A stretch of DNA of 60,302 nucleotides from Paracoccaceae bacterium (GCA_023260655.1 JALQUU010000010.1:1-60302); one strand, 5' to 3'; positions 47,284-55,497 are shown, counted from the first letter of the stretch. A program made the numbers and translations. Notes: a model not told the origin generated them from the sequence alone.

Positions 47284-48156
47284 TTACTCTTCCAGACGCA
47301 GCCCTTCACGGGCGAGCCTCTCACGCAGAACGTCGATCTCTACCGTAAGATCGGCATGTGTATCCTTCAAAAACGCTTGGGTCCTTGTGGCGAAATTCTT
47401 CTCAAGATCATCGAGAAGTGCCTCATATTCGGCCCGTGCCTCGGGTTTGGACTGCCGTTGGGCGATGGCGGCATATTTGAGCGAGGCATCCCGCGCCCCC
47501 ATCAGATAGACCGACAGATAACGCAGCGCGGCCGCGAGATCGCGTGGATCCTCTTCAACCTGCCGGAACAGGGCGCGCGCTTTCAACTGGAAGGCCTCCA
47601 ATCGGCGCATCAGGGCTTTGTCTCCGGTCGAGGCAATGGCCTCCGACATCGACTTCAAATGCTTTTCCGCCTCGTCCACCGCGCGGGCCACGCGATCTGT
47701 CTGGAATGCATCGACGCCTTCCATGCCTTTGTGCTTCATCGGATCGAAGCCAAAAGCCCCCAGATGCAACGCGAGGCCAAGCCCCGCAAAAATCGCGGCA
47801 CTTGCGCTGCCGGATATGGCAAATCCTGCCAGACCGAGCCCCAGACCCGTGCAGATGGCGCCAAAAATCTTTCTCGGAATGGCAGGCCGCCGCGCGATCG
47901 TCCGCGCGCCCCAGGCCTCTTCGGCTTTCAACCCTTCGCGCGTCAGCCAAGCCGACAGGATCAGAAGCCCGAATGCTGCCAGATGAAGCACCATCTCTTG
48001 TGGAGGTGCGAAGAAGGCCCTGATCGCCAACGGAAGGGGAAGAAAGAACAAGAGGTTTGCGCGCCCGCCGATCTTCGTCCGCTTCGCGCCCGCGAAGGGG
48101 GCCGAAGGCGTCCGCGCATTCTCCGGGCTGAACTTGCCGCCAAATCGCTCAGCCAT
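47284..48156 (-). CDS. XpaC-like (5-bromo-4-chloroindolyl phosphate hydrolysis) protein
   Basis: A 290-residue member of the XpaC family. The first half has two to four membrane helices (about residues 32-75 and 95-135), and the second half is a helical coiled-coil with VARAVDEAEKHLKSM. Despite the family's historical name, no phosphatase motif is visible. It commonly precedes telA, as in Bacillus xpaC-yaaN. Its start is overlapped by the stop codon of a 27-codon peptide gene (TGATG). Confidence 0.8.
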   Translation of the reverse strand: MAERFGGKFSPENARTPSAPFAGAKRTKIGGRANLLFFLPLPLAIRAFFAPPQEMVLHLAAFGLLILSAWLTREGLKAEEAWGARTIARRPAIPRKIFGAICTGLGLGLAGFAISGSASAAIFAGLGLALHLGAFGFDPMKHKGMEGVDAFQTDRVARAVDEAEKHLKSMSEAIASTGDKALMRRLEAFQLKARALFRQVEEDPRDLAAALRYLSVYLMGARDASLKYAAIAQRQSKPEARAEYEALLDDLEKNFATRTQAFLKDTHADLTVEIDVLRERLAREGLRLEE

Positions 48157-48239
48157 CACAGCCCCGCCCCAAGCGAGACATAGAAGATGAGCCCCGCGAG
48201 AAGGAAAAAGGATAGTTTCTGCAACCCGCCTGCCGACAT
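48156..48239 (-). CDS. Small 27-residue membrane peptide gene
   Basis: An 84-base frame encoding M-S-A-G-G-L-Q-K-L then a hydrophobic stretch SFFLLAGLIFYVSLGAGL, enough for one membrane helix. GGAGG lies about 11 bases before the ATG, and its TGA overlaps the XpaC start codon by one base. The coupling and the clean amphiphilic pattern argue that it is a real leader or accessory peptide of the XpaC-TelA unit. No homologue is known to me. Confidence 0.5.
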   Translation of the reverse strand: MSAGGLQKLSFFLLAGLIFYVSLGAGL

Positions 48240-48333
48240 TTCGCCCGCGCCCTCCGATTTATATCCGAAAGGTAAGGGAACGGTGCGGGTATGACTAGGG
48301 GGAAGTTGGTGGTGAAAACAGCACGGCAAGAAA

Positions 48334-48384
48334 CCTCCCGCCAGCGGGAGGTGCCTCCGGCGGGGATATTTGAAAAAGAGAAAG
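48334..48384. repeat. Hairpin plus short copy of the 3'-end repeat
   Basis: CCTCCCG and CGGGAGG (48334-48351) form a hairpin with a CCAG loop, followed by GCCTCCGGCGGGGATATTT (48353-48371) and AAAAAGAGAAAG. The latter matches one half of copies A and B. It lies upstream of the TPR gene and downstream of no plus-strand gene. Confidence 0.5.
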
Positions 48385-48433
48385 CACGGGGAAGTGACTT
48401 GAACGGTGGAATGAAGACCGTCAGTGTTTTTCT

Positions 48434-48976
48434 ATGAAAACGCTCGCTTGCCTTCTCGCTGTGATCGCCGCGCCGCTTCGGGGCGAGACCTGCCCTGCTG
48501 CGCCGGATATCCGTGTGGAAGAGGCGCAGATATTCGCCCAGATCCAGACCGCCCCCGATGAGGCCATGGCGCGCGGCTATACAAATGCGCTTTGGGCGCT
48601 CTGGACAAAGGCACCCGATCAGGCGGCTCAGGAGGTTCTCGATGACGGCATGACGCGGCGGTCATCCTACGATTTCCTTGCCGCAGAAGCCGCCTTCAGC
48701 CGTTTGATCGCCTATTGCCCGGAGTATGCCGAGGGCTACAATCAGCGCGCTTTCGTGCGCTTCCTGCGCGAAGAGCATGCGGCGGCCCTTCCCGATCTTG
48801 ATCGCGCCCTGTCTATCAACCCGAACCACGTCGCGGCCTTGGCAGGAAAAGCGATGACGCTGATGGCCTTGGGGCGGGAGGACGAGGCGCAAGAGGTGTT
48901 GCGCATGGCGTTGAAGCTGCACCCTTGGCTGCCGGAACGCGCCTTTCTGCGCAAGGTTCCGGGCACGGATCTTTAA
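48434..48976 (+). CDS. Periplasmic tetratricopeptide-repeat protein
   Basis: A 180-residue protein with an N-terminal signal peptide (MKTLACLLAVIAAPLRG, probable cleavage near residue 17) and about three TPR units in residues 75-165, such as YAEGYNQRAFVRFLREEHAAA and HVAALAGKAMTLMALGREDEA. TPR proteins scaffold other proteins; no catalytic domain is present. It is monocistronic, followed by a hairpin and then a tRNA. Confidence 0.82.
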   Translation: MKTLACLLAVIAAPLRGETCPAAPDIRVEEAQIFAQIQTAPDEAMARGYTNALWALWTKAPDQAAQEVLDDGMTRRSSYDFLAAEAAFSRLIAYCPEYAEGYNQRAFVRFLREEHAAALPDLDRALSINPNHVAALAGKAMTLMALGREDEAQEVLRMALKLHPWLPERAFLRKVPGTDL

Positions 48977-48993
48977 CCGTCGCGCTCTGTTGA

Positions 48994-49010
48994 AGCCCCG
49001 CACCGGGGCT
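48994..49010. terminator. GC hairpin between the TPR gene and the tRNA
   Basis: AGCCCCG and CGGGGCT form a 7-bp stem with a CAC loop 17 bases after the TPR stop codon. There is no T-run, so it would be a weak or factor-dependent terminator. Confidence 0.4.
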
Positions 49011-49026
49011 GATATTGGACCTTGGG

Positions 49027-49103
49027 GGGCTCATACTCCAACCGGTAGAGAGAGAGGACTTAAACTCCTTCCAGTCTGGGTTCGAATCCCAGTGGGCCCA
49101 CCA
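49027..49103 (+). tRNA. tRNA with UAA (Leu) anticodon but class-I short variable loop
   Basis: A 77-base cloverleaf with an encoded CCA. The acceptor stem GGGCTCA pairs with TGGGCCC (one G-U). The T arm is CTGGG-TTCGAAT-CCCAG, the D loop contains GGTAGA, and the anticodon arm GAGGA-CTTAAAC-TCCTT places UAA at 49061-49063. The variable loop is only five bases (CCAGT), although bacterial leucine tRNAs normally have a long variable arm. The D stem is only three pairs and the first anticodon-stem pair is G-U. It could be a functional odd tRNA, a tRNA with other identity, or a decaying copy. Its CCA directly abuts the trmO stop codon on the other strand. Confidence 0.7.
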
Positions 49104-49577
49104 TCACTCCCCGTCATGCGGCGTATCGATCTTCGGAAGCCACGGCTTGATATCGACAAGCGCAGTACCGTTGAACGCGTCGGACGCATCAACCTCGATC
49201 CGCCCCGTCTCAGCGTCAATCGCCAGTATCCGCGTGATCGCGAGCGCCACCGGATTGGGGCGCGCGGGCGAGCGCAGCGCGAAGACGCCTGTTGGTGCGG
49301 GTTTGGAGGCTGGTGTTTGAACAAGAACATCGCGCGCCGCACGGCCCATCCAGTAGAGCAGGATCACAGTCATTCCGGCTTCGAGCCCGAAGAGCCCCGT
49401 GCGATAGGGCTCGGCGATCCACGCAATGAAACTCCCGCCACGCTCACGCGCTTCGCGCGGGTTCTTCGGGCAGTGGCCTTTGCTCCAAGGGGTTTCCATA
49501 TGCCCGATGAAAACAATGCCGGCGTCGGGCTTGCTGGCAGGATCGAAGCCGAGGGCGATTTCACCGGGTTTCAGCAT
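49104..49577 (-). CDS. trmO: TsaA/TrmO tRNA (t6A37) methyltransferase
   Basis: A 157-residue member of the TsaA/TrmO family, a SAM-dependent beta-barrel methyltransferase that N6-methylates t6A37 of tRNA-Thr. Recognised segments are the early ETPWSKGHCPKNPREAR and the conserved LRSPARPNPVALAITRI that binds cofactor. The C-terminal DIKPWLPKID is also characteristic. The neighbouring unusual tRNA on the opposite strand is suggestive but may be coincidence. Confidence 0.9.
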   Translation of the reverse strand: MLKPGEIALGFDPASKPDAGIVFIGHMETPWSKGHCPKNPREARERGGSFIAWIAEPYRTGLFGLEAGMTVILLYWMGRAARDVLVQTPASKPAPTGVFALRSPARPNPVALAITRILAIDAETGRIEVDASDAFNGTALVDIKPWLPKIDTPHDGE

Positions 49578-49618
49578 CGGGCTTCCTTTTTCGGCAAGTG
49601 AGGTCGCCCTATCAAAGC

Positions 49619-49651
49619 AAAAAGCCCGCGCTTCGACCAGCGCGGGCTTTT
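49619..49651. terminator. Strong bidirectional intrinsic terminator
   Basis: AAAAGCCCGCGCT (49620-49632) and AGCGCGGGCTTTT (49639-49651) form a 13-bp stem with a TCGACC loop; the A/T ends give a U-run in either direction. It separates the trmO gene from the long acidic-protein gene, ending the latter's leftward transcript 20 bases after its stop. Confidence 0.85.
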
Positions 49652-49671
49652 ACGAGAGTGAACTGGGGCGA

Positions 49672-51840
49672 TCAGCCTGCGGCGCGTTTGTCGGGCTGGA
49701 AGCCGATCCGGTCGGAGACCGTGAAGCGACCGCCTTTGAGGCGTTCGATCTTCCCGTCCCGCAAGAGGACGCCAAAGTGGCGCAACCCGTCTTCGCGGTT
49801 GAAGTCCTGCCCTTCGATCAGGCGCGCCTTGTTCATCAGCTGCGGGCGCGAGAATTCGGGGCGGCCTTCGACGAAAGACATATAGGCGGCAGCGGCTTCG
49901 AGAATCTCGGCCAGTGAATTTACACCTTTTTCCGACGCATATTCAGCGAACCCGCCAGCCGGCGCGTCAGCTTGGGGCGCGGTTTGCGCTTGGGATGGCA
50001 CGCGGGCGATTTCCGGCGCGCGCACTTCGGTCACGGTCACGCGGCGCGGGCGCACGGGGACCACGGTGCCTGCACCGGCAGAGGCGCTTGGCACATCGAT
50101 GCGCTGCTCGGCGACCAGTTTGAGCGGTGCCGGACGATCCTCGCCGGGGCGGCGCGTGCTCGCTCCGCCGGAGACAACCGGGCGACACGGACGCACGACC
50201 GATGCCAGATCCTCGCGATAGGGAGCCGCAGAGGGTTCGGGCTTCAGCACGCCCCCTTCCTGCTTTTCGGCCTTCGTTGCGGCCACTGCGGCGCGGAGAT
50301 GGGCAATCGCGCTGCGGCGGTGGGTGCTTTCCGGCTCGTCCATTTCGGAAATGGTTTTGGCCATCAAACGCATCACGTCGCGGTCGGCATTGGCATCAGC
50401 GAAATGCGGCGCAGCGGGGGCGCGGGCGGCAAACTGGGGAGCTTCCGGCTCATGGTCGAAGTCTTCGTCATCGAAGTCTTCTTCGTCGTCGTAGGCTTCG
50501 TCCTCAAAGTCTTCGTCGTCGAAGTCTTCGTCCTGAAGATCGTCCTGACGCTCGGCGAAAAGCGAGTCCACCTGTTCGTCATCGTCTTCATCAAGATCGT
50601 CGAAGGTGAAGTCTTCGTCGGTCGTATCCGCGATTTCCGCTTCGACTTCGGCCAGTTCGCGGGCGAGCTCGGCTTCTTCTTCGTCGGAAAGGCTGGAGGC
50701 AACGGTTGCCGGGGCTTCTGCCACGGCGGTGTCCTCGTCTTCGGGCGCTTCTTCGATGGCGCCACGGCGAATTGCGGCTTCGAGATCGGCCTTTTTCACC
50801 TTGAGAACGCGAGCGCGCAGGGGTTGCACAGCTTCGGCGGGAGCGTCATCGCTTTCGGCTTCAGTTACGACCTCGGGTTCCGCCGGTTTCGCGGCTGTCT
50901 TGGTCATCAGGCGATCAAGAATGGCATCGAGATCATCGTCACCATCGGAATTCTCGACCTTAGGCTCCTGATCGGCTTGCAAACGGGCCAGACCCGACGA
51001 AACCGGAGCGCGGGCTTCGATCTCTGCCTCTTCTTCGGCATCGAGCATGGCATCTTCTTCGGCCAACTCGTCCTCATAGAACGCATCTTCGGCGACTTCT
51101 GCTGCCTCAGTCGGGAGTTCCATGTCGTCCTCGAGAAGGCCCAGATCGATTTCGCTGCCCTCATCCCATGCGGTGGAAGCGGCGAGCGAGGTCGGGGCTT
51201 CGGCATCTTCCATCGGGAGAGGCGTATCGAGATCAAGCTCTTCGGCGTGCTGGTCTTCGAGATACTCTTCGTCGTCGACGAGCAGCGGCGCAATCTCTTT
51301 GACAACGGGGGCTACGGCCGCGACAGGCGCTTCCGGCTCCCGCGAAACCACAGCGCGGATAGGTTCGAGCTTCGCAGCCATCGCAACCGGACCGGGGGCC
51401 ACCGCCTGTTGGGGCTGGGGCTGCGGTGCGGGCTTGGAAACGGTCAGGGTGGATTGCGGCGCTTTCGCAGCTGGCGCGGGTGCCACGTCTTCCACAACAG
51501 CCGGAGCGACTGCCGCTTGAGCCACAGGCGCAGGTGCTTGAGCCGCAGGCGCAGCCACTTCCGGCGCAGAAGGTTCGGCCACGGCTTTCTCGGCGCGCAG
51601 AACGATGCGATCCCGCTCCTGCCACGCTTCGACCCGACGCGCGATCTCGCGTTCGGCAATGCGGGCAAGCATCTCGGCATCCGGTGTCGGGGGTTCAGCG
51701 CCGAAATAGCGATCATCCGCCGCCAGATCCCGGAAATACTCGGCAATCGCCTTCATCGTGTCGAAAGAGTCTTCAAACCCTTCGAGTGTGCATGAAAAGG
51801 TGCCATAAGAAACCGTAAGGACCTTGTTCGAACCAACCAT
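49672..51840 (-). CDS. Long acidic protein with conserved ends and disordered centre
   Basis: A 722-residue protein without a recognised family. Residues 1-75 form an ordered N-terminal domain (MVGSNKVLTVSYGTFSCTLEG, then a helix-rich part). About 75-560 is low-complexity, Ala/Pro/Glu-rich, including an almost uninterrupted Asp/Glu run near residues 430-465. The last 90 residues look like a small helical, possibly winged-helix, domain (SLAEILEAAAAYMSFVEG, then LLRDGKIERLKGGRFTVSD). No signal peptide is present. The gene is monocistronic and divergent from thiN. Some annotations of similar proteins mention chemotaxis; I see no CheA motif and do not adopt that. Confidence 0.75.
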   Translation of the reverse strand: MVGSNKVLTVSYGTFSCTLEGFEDSFDTMKAIAEYFRDLAADDRYFGAEPPTPDAEMLARIAEREIARRVEAWQERDRIVLRAEKAVAEPSAPEVAAPAAQAPAPVAQAAVAPAVVEDVAPAPAAKAPQSTLTVSKPAPQPQPQQAVAPGPVAMAAKLEPIRAVVSREPEAPVAAVAPVVKEIAPLLVDDEEYLEDQHAEELDLDTPLPMEDAEAPTSLAASTAWDEGSEIDLGLLEDDMELPTEAAEVAEDAFYEDELAEEDAMLDAEEEAEIEARAPVSSGLARLQADQEPKVENSDGDDDLDAILDRLMTKTAAKPAEPEVVTEAESDDAPAEAVQPLRARVLKVKKADLEAAIRRGAIEEAPEDEDTAVAEAPATVASSLSDEEEAELARELAEVEAEIADTTDEDFTFDDLDEDDDEQVDSLFAERQDDLQDEDFDDEDFEDEAYDDEEDFDDEDFDHEPEAPQFAARAPAAPHFADANADRDVMRLMAKTISEMDEPESTHRRSAIAHLRAAVAATKAEKQEGGVLKPEPSAAPYREDLASVVRPCRPVVSGGASTRRPGEDRPAPLKLVAEQRIDVPSASAGAGTVVPVRPRRVTVTEVRAPEIARVPSQAQTAPQADAPAGGFAEYASEKGVNSLAEILEAAAAYMSFVEGRPEFSRPQLMNKARLIEGQDFNREDGLRHFGVLLRDGKIERLKGGRFTVSDRIGFQPDKRAAG

Positions 51841-51980
51841 GACTACGCGCCTTTTATTTCTGCTGCGACGGATCAATTTACCATGCTTCTAACGACGAAA
51901 CGTGAACGATTCTTCGATTTTTACCGTATCATTTCGTGGCAAAAATGTGATCTGTCGCCAAATCAAAAGCCAATCAGCCT

Positions 51981-52673
51981 ATGATTAAATGCATTGTATC
52001 CACCCGCGATCCAATAACCCTTATCGGCGGGGGTGAGGTGACGCTATTGGACGTCAACCAAGCATTGCATCACGCGCCGCGACTCATGGCAGCCGACGGC
52101 GGTGCCGACCGCGCCTTGGCCTTTGGGCAGGTGCCGGAAGCAGTGATCGGCGACATGGACTCGCTTTCTGAAACCGCGCGCGCGCTTCTCGCCCCGTCGA
52201 CGCTTCATGAGGTGAGCGAGCAGGAGACACCGGATTTCGATAAGGCTTTGCGGGCAATCGATGCGCCTTTCGTGATCGGCATCGGGTTTTCGGGCCAGCG
52301 GGTGGACCATATGCTCGCGGCCTTCACCACTCTGGCCAAGCATCCGGAACGCCCGTGCATCCTCCTTGGCCGAGATCAGATCGTTCTGCTTTGCCCGCCT
52401 GACATCGCCATAGACCTTGCCGAGGATACGCTGGTGTCACTCTGGCCGCTGGCCCCTGTTTCCGGGCGTTCCACGAGTTTGAAATGGCCGATAGACGGGC
52501 TGACACTCCACCCGACGGGCCGTGTCGGAACCTCGAACGCTAGCACGGGCGGGCGCGTGCACCTTTCGGTCGAGGCACCGAGCCTCCTGCTTATTCTGCC
52601 GCGAGAGGTGCTTCCGGCCCTGATTGATGCGCTGCAGAGCGGCTCCTCGCGTTGGCCTGCTCGCACTGGATAA
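51981..52673 (+). CDS. thiN: Thiamine pyrophosphokinase
   Basis: A 230-residue enzyme that transfers pyrophosphate from ATP to thiamine. The hallmark VIGDMDSLSE (about residues 55-64) binds magnesium, MAADGGADRAL precedes it, and QETPDFDKALRAI and GFSGQRVDHMLA complete the active site. No TPP riboswitch is seen upstream. Its last 83 bases overlap, on the opposite strand, the end of an EamA transporter gene. Confidence 0.9.
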   Translation: MIKCIVSTRDPITLIGGGEVTLLDVNQALHHAPRLMAADGGADRALAFGQVPEAVIGDMDSLSETARALLAPSTLHEVSEQETPDFDKALRAIDAPFVIGIGFSGQRVDHMLAAFTTLAKHPERPCILLGRDQIVLLCPPDIAIDLAEDTLVSLWPLAPVSGRSTSLKWPIDGLTLHPTGRVGTSNASTGGRVHLSVEAPSLLLILPREVLPALIDALQSGSSRWPARTG

Positions 52674-53529
52674 TATAGAGGCCAGCGCCGCAGGTGATCA
52701 GAATGCCGGCCATAGCGACCCCATTCGGCAAATCGCGCCAGAACATCCACCCAAAAGCCACCGCCAACGGGATTTCGAGATATTGCATCGGAGCCAAGGT
52801 GGCAGCGGGCGCATAGCGCAAGGACCAGACCATCAAGAGATGGCTGACGCTTCCAATCACCCCGATCCCGAAGAGTAGCCCCCATGTTCCGGCATCGGGT
52901 GAGGCAGATGCGAGGGCCGAAAGGCCTGTCTGCGGGCCCCAGATCATCACAGGAACCATGAACACTTTCGCCAGAGTGCCCGAAACCGCTTGCATGCCGA
53001 TCGGATCGGTCTCTTTCGCGATAACCCGCGTCAGAAGAATGAAACCTGCGAAGTTCACTGCCACTGCCACTGGCAATAGCGCGGGCCAGCCCACAACGGC
53101 AAAAGACGGCTGCACGACCAAAATGGTGCCGACAAAGCCGACTGCGGCAGCCACAAGGCGGCGTGGCCCTACCTCTTCGCCAAGGAAGAGATGCCCCAAA
53201 GCAAGCAGGATGAAGGGCATCACGAAGACAATCGCCACAGCATCGGCCAGCGGCAGGAATTGCAGGGCCGAGAACATCAGGGCGATGCCGAGGATATGCA
53301 TGAGCGTCCGCAATACGGTAACGGCCAAGACCCGCCCGCGCATCTTCCACGCTCTTCCGCCAGCCCAAACCAGCGGCCAGAGGATGGCGGCCTGAACGGC
53401 AAACCGGATAAAAACAAATAGCCCGAGCGGCACGCGCTCGCCCATAAGCTTCGCCATAGCATCGCCCAACGGTGCCAGAACGCAGAAGCCAAGCATCAGA
53501 AGAATGCCAAGGAGAGGATTATCGCGCAC
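52591..53529 (-). CDS. EamA/DMT-family transporter, copy 1
   Basis: A 312-residue drug/metabolite transporter with ten predicted helices in two EamA repeats. GTG 53529 (GTG-CGC-GAT) is chosen because AAGG lies upstream and similarity to its neighbour begins there. EEVGPRRLVAAAVGFVGTILVVQPSFAV is shared, with small changes, with the next gene. The C-terminal tail overlaps the thiN 3' end. The substrate is unknown; relatives export amino-acid metabolites. Confidence 0.85.
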   Translation of the reverse strand: MRDNPLLGILLMLGFCVLAPLGDAMAKLMGERVPLGLFVFIRFAVQAAILWPLVWAGGRAWKMRGRVLAVTVLRTLMHILGIALMFSALQFLPLADAVAIVFVMPFILLALGHLFLGEEVGPRRLVAAAVGFVGTILVVQPSFAVVGWPALLPVAVAVNFAGFILLTRVIAKETDPIGMQAVSGTLAKVFMVPVMIWGPQTGLSALASASPDAGTWGLLFGIGVIGSVSHLLMVWSLRYAPAATLAPMQYLEIPLAVAFGWMFWRDLPNGVAMAGILITCGAGLYIIQCEQANARSRSAAHQSGPEAPLAAE

Positions 53530-53594
53530 GGGCAAACGCCTTGTTGTTGATTGAAATGACAATCTATGTTTGCGCAAGCAAGAAATACTCTCCT

Positions 53595-54533
53595 TTAAAT
53601 TGCAATCCTTTTTCTTTTCTCCGCCAACCGCTCGCGATGGAAAACATAAAGCCCCGAGCCCACGATGATCAGGATCCCGAGCATGGAGAGACGGTTCGGC
53701 AAGTCCCCGAACACGGCCCAGCCCAAAGAGACAGCGGTGACAATCTCGGTGTAATGGATCGGCGCCACCACCGAAGATGGCGCGAACTTCAGCGCGTAGG
53801 TCATCAGAAGATGCGCCACGGCCGAGGCCGCACCCACCCCCGCCATCCATGCCCAAGCCCAGCCTTGCGGCTGCACGAAGGTCAGGGTCGGCACGTTCAA
53901 CGCATCAGTTACAAGGAGCACCGGTAAACAGATCGCGGCGGCAACAGTCGATGTATGGTACTGCATGGCAATCGGATGCATCCGCCGCGAGAGGCTCCGC
54001 GTGACGAGCATATAGAGCGCGAAGAAGAACGCAGTACCCAAGGGCAGAAGCGCCACCGGCCCGAAGACCGCAAACGATGGCTGGATGACGCACATCGCGC
54101 CGACAAAGCCCACCGCAACCGCCGCCAACCGCCTAGGCCCCACTTCCTCGTGATAGATAAAGCGCCCGATCAGGAGGATGACAAACGGCTCCGCAAAGGC
54201 AATCGCCAGCGCATCGGCAATCGGCATGTAGCGTACCGCGCCGATGAAGCAGTAGGTCGAGATCATCAGGCAAAGTGCGCGCCACATCACCACGGGCAAG
54301 AGCGCCAAAGGCAAGCGCAGCGACTGCCCGACCAAAAGGCAGATCGGCATCATCAAAGCGCCCTGCACCACAAATCGCGCGAGGGTGATCTGCCCGACAG
54401 GGATCGTCGCTGTGGCCAGTTTGGAGGAAACATCGATCAGGGGCGCTGTGATGCAAAAGCCGATCATCAGCAGAATGCCGAGAACGGTCCGCTCAGAAAA
54501 CGTAGGAAGAGAGGGCGCAGGAACATGTGTCAT
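53595..54533 (-). CDS. EamA/DMT-family transporter, copy 2
   Basis: A 312-residue paralogue of the adjacent gene with the same ten-helix plan. The two share GILLMxGFCxxAPLxD near the start and EEVGPRRLxAxAVGFVG in the middle, so they arose by tandem duplication. The two coding regions are 65 bases apart and on the same strand. The substrate is unknown. The start is ATG 54533. Confidence 0.87.
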   Translation of the reverse strand: MTHVPAPSLPTFSERTVLGILLMIGFCITAPLIDVSSKLATATIPVGQITLARFVVQGALMMPICLLVGQSLRLPLALLPVVMWRALCLMISTYCFIGAVRYMPIADALAIAFAEPFVILLIGRFIYHEEVGPRRLAAVAVGFVGAMCVIQPSFAVFGPVALLPLGTAFFFALYMLVTRSLSRRMHPIAMQYHTSTVAAAICLPVLLVTDALNVPTLTFVQPQGWAWAWMAGVGAASAVAHLLMTYALKFAPSSVVAPIHYTEIVTAVSLGWAVFGDLPNRLSMLGILIIVGSGLYVFHRERLAEKRKRIAI

Positions 54534-54609
54534 GAGCCCCCTCTATCCAGTCTTGTCCGGCTGGGCGAGCAAGGAAACGACCTTTCGCGTCGCTTCCATT
54601 GCCCTTCGT

Positions 54610-55434
54610 TTACCGTGCGTGGAACACGAAAGACCGCATCGACACCGATCCCAACTCGATCGCATCAGTCATGAAGGTCAGATCGTCCCGCGCATCCGAA
54701 GCCCCGGCGATGGTCAGCGCAGGCAGGTAGTGGTCGACCGAAGGATGCGCCATCCGCAAAAGGTTCCCGAGCTTCGGGCGATCCGCGAGGCTCGCGAAAT
54801 CCCGAACCGTCAGGCGATCCTCGAAGAGCTTATCGAACTCCACCGCGAAATCCTGCGGCGCACCACCGAAGCGCAAAGCGCGCAGGTTATGCACCACGTT
54901 GCCCGACCCGAGGATCAGCATACCCCTATCGCGCAATTCCGAAAGGGTGCGCCCGATTTCCAGCTGGTGCGCCAGATCGCGGCCCATGTCAATGGAGACC
55001 TGGAACACCGGAACATCGGCGCCAGGGTAGAGGTATTTCAGGATCGTCCACGCCCCGTGGTCGAGACCCCATGTGTCGTCCACATCCGAGTGATGGCTGG
55101 CCAAGAGCGCTGCCACCGAACGCGCGAGTTCCGGATCGCCCGGGGCATCATAGTGCATTTGGTACAAGGGCTCGGGGAAGCCGTAGAAATCGTGGATCGT
55201 GCGCGGCATCGCCGAGACATCCACCAGTGTCGTGCCCTGCGTCATCCAATGCGCAGAGACCACCAGAATGGCGCGCGGTCGCGGCAGGCTCTGGCCCAGG
55301 TCTGTCCATGCCCGCGAGAAGCTCGTATCCTCAAGGGCGTTCATCGGGCTGCCGTGGCCGAGAAACACCACCGGCATCCGGTCCGTCGGTGCAAGGCTGT
55401 CACGCAGACGCTGCAAATCGGTTGCGACGCTCAT
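54610..55434 (-). CDS. ygiD: 4,5-DOPA dioxygenase extradiol-family protein (YgiD-like)
   Basis: A 274-residue member of the LigB/YgiD extradiol dioxygenase family. Likely metal ligands lie in VVFLGHGSPMNAL (H27), VVSAHWMTQG near residue 63, and the C-terminal MAHPSVDHYLPAL. GLDHGAWTILKYLYP supplies a further catalytic histidine. Members convert catechols such as DOPA to muconate semialdehydes, but other substrates are likely. It is preceded by a DoxX gene on the same strand, and both are divergent from a LysR gene. Confidence 0.85.
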   Translation of the reverse strand: MSVATDLQRLRDSLAPTDRMPVVFLGHGSPMNALEDTSFSRAWTDLGQSLPRPRAILVVSAHWMTQGTTLVDVSAMPRTIHDFYGFPEPLYQMHYDAPGDPELARSVAALLASHHSDVDDTWGLDHGAWTILKYLYPGADVPVFQVSIDMGRDLAHQLEIGRTLSELRDRGMLILGSGNVVHNLRALRFGGAPQDFAVEFDKLFEDRLTVRDFASLADRPKLGNLLRMAHPSVDHYLPALTIAGASDARDDLTFMTDAIELGSVSMRSFVFHAR

Positions 55435-55497
55435 GGCTTGGTTCCTTCCCAAAGGGTGAGCGGGCCACACATTGCGCGCAGCCCACCCTGTTTCAGA

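Noticed and set aside
49972..51795. Long plus-strand open frame of about 600 codons opposite the acidic protein
   Set aside because: It is the antisense shadow of the repetitive acidic gene, with a biased Phe/Arg/Gly composition and no ribosome site or family motif.
51841..51980. TPP riboswitch before thiN
   Set aside because: The 140-base AT-rich divergent region lacks the CUGAGA and ACCUG-type conserved segments.
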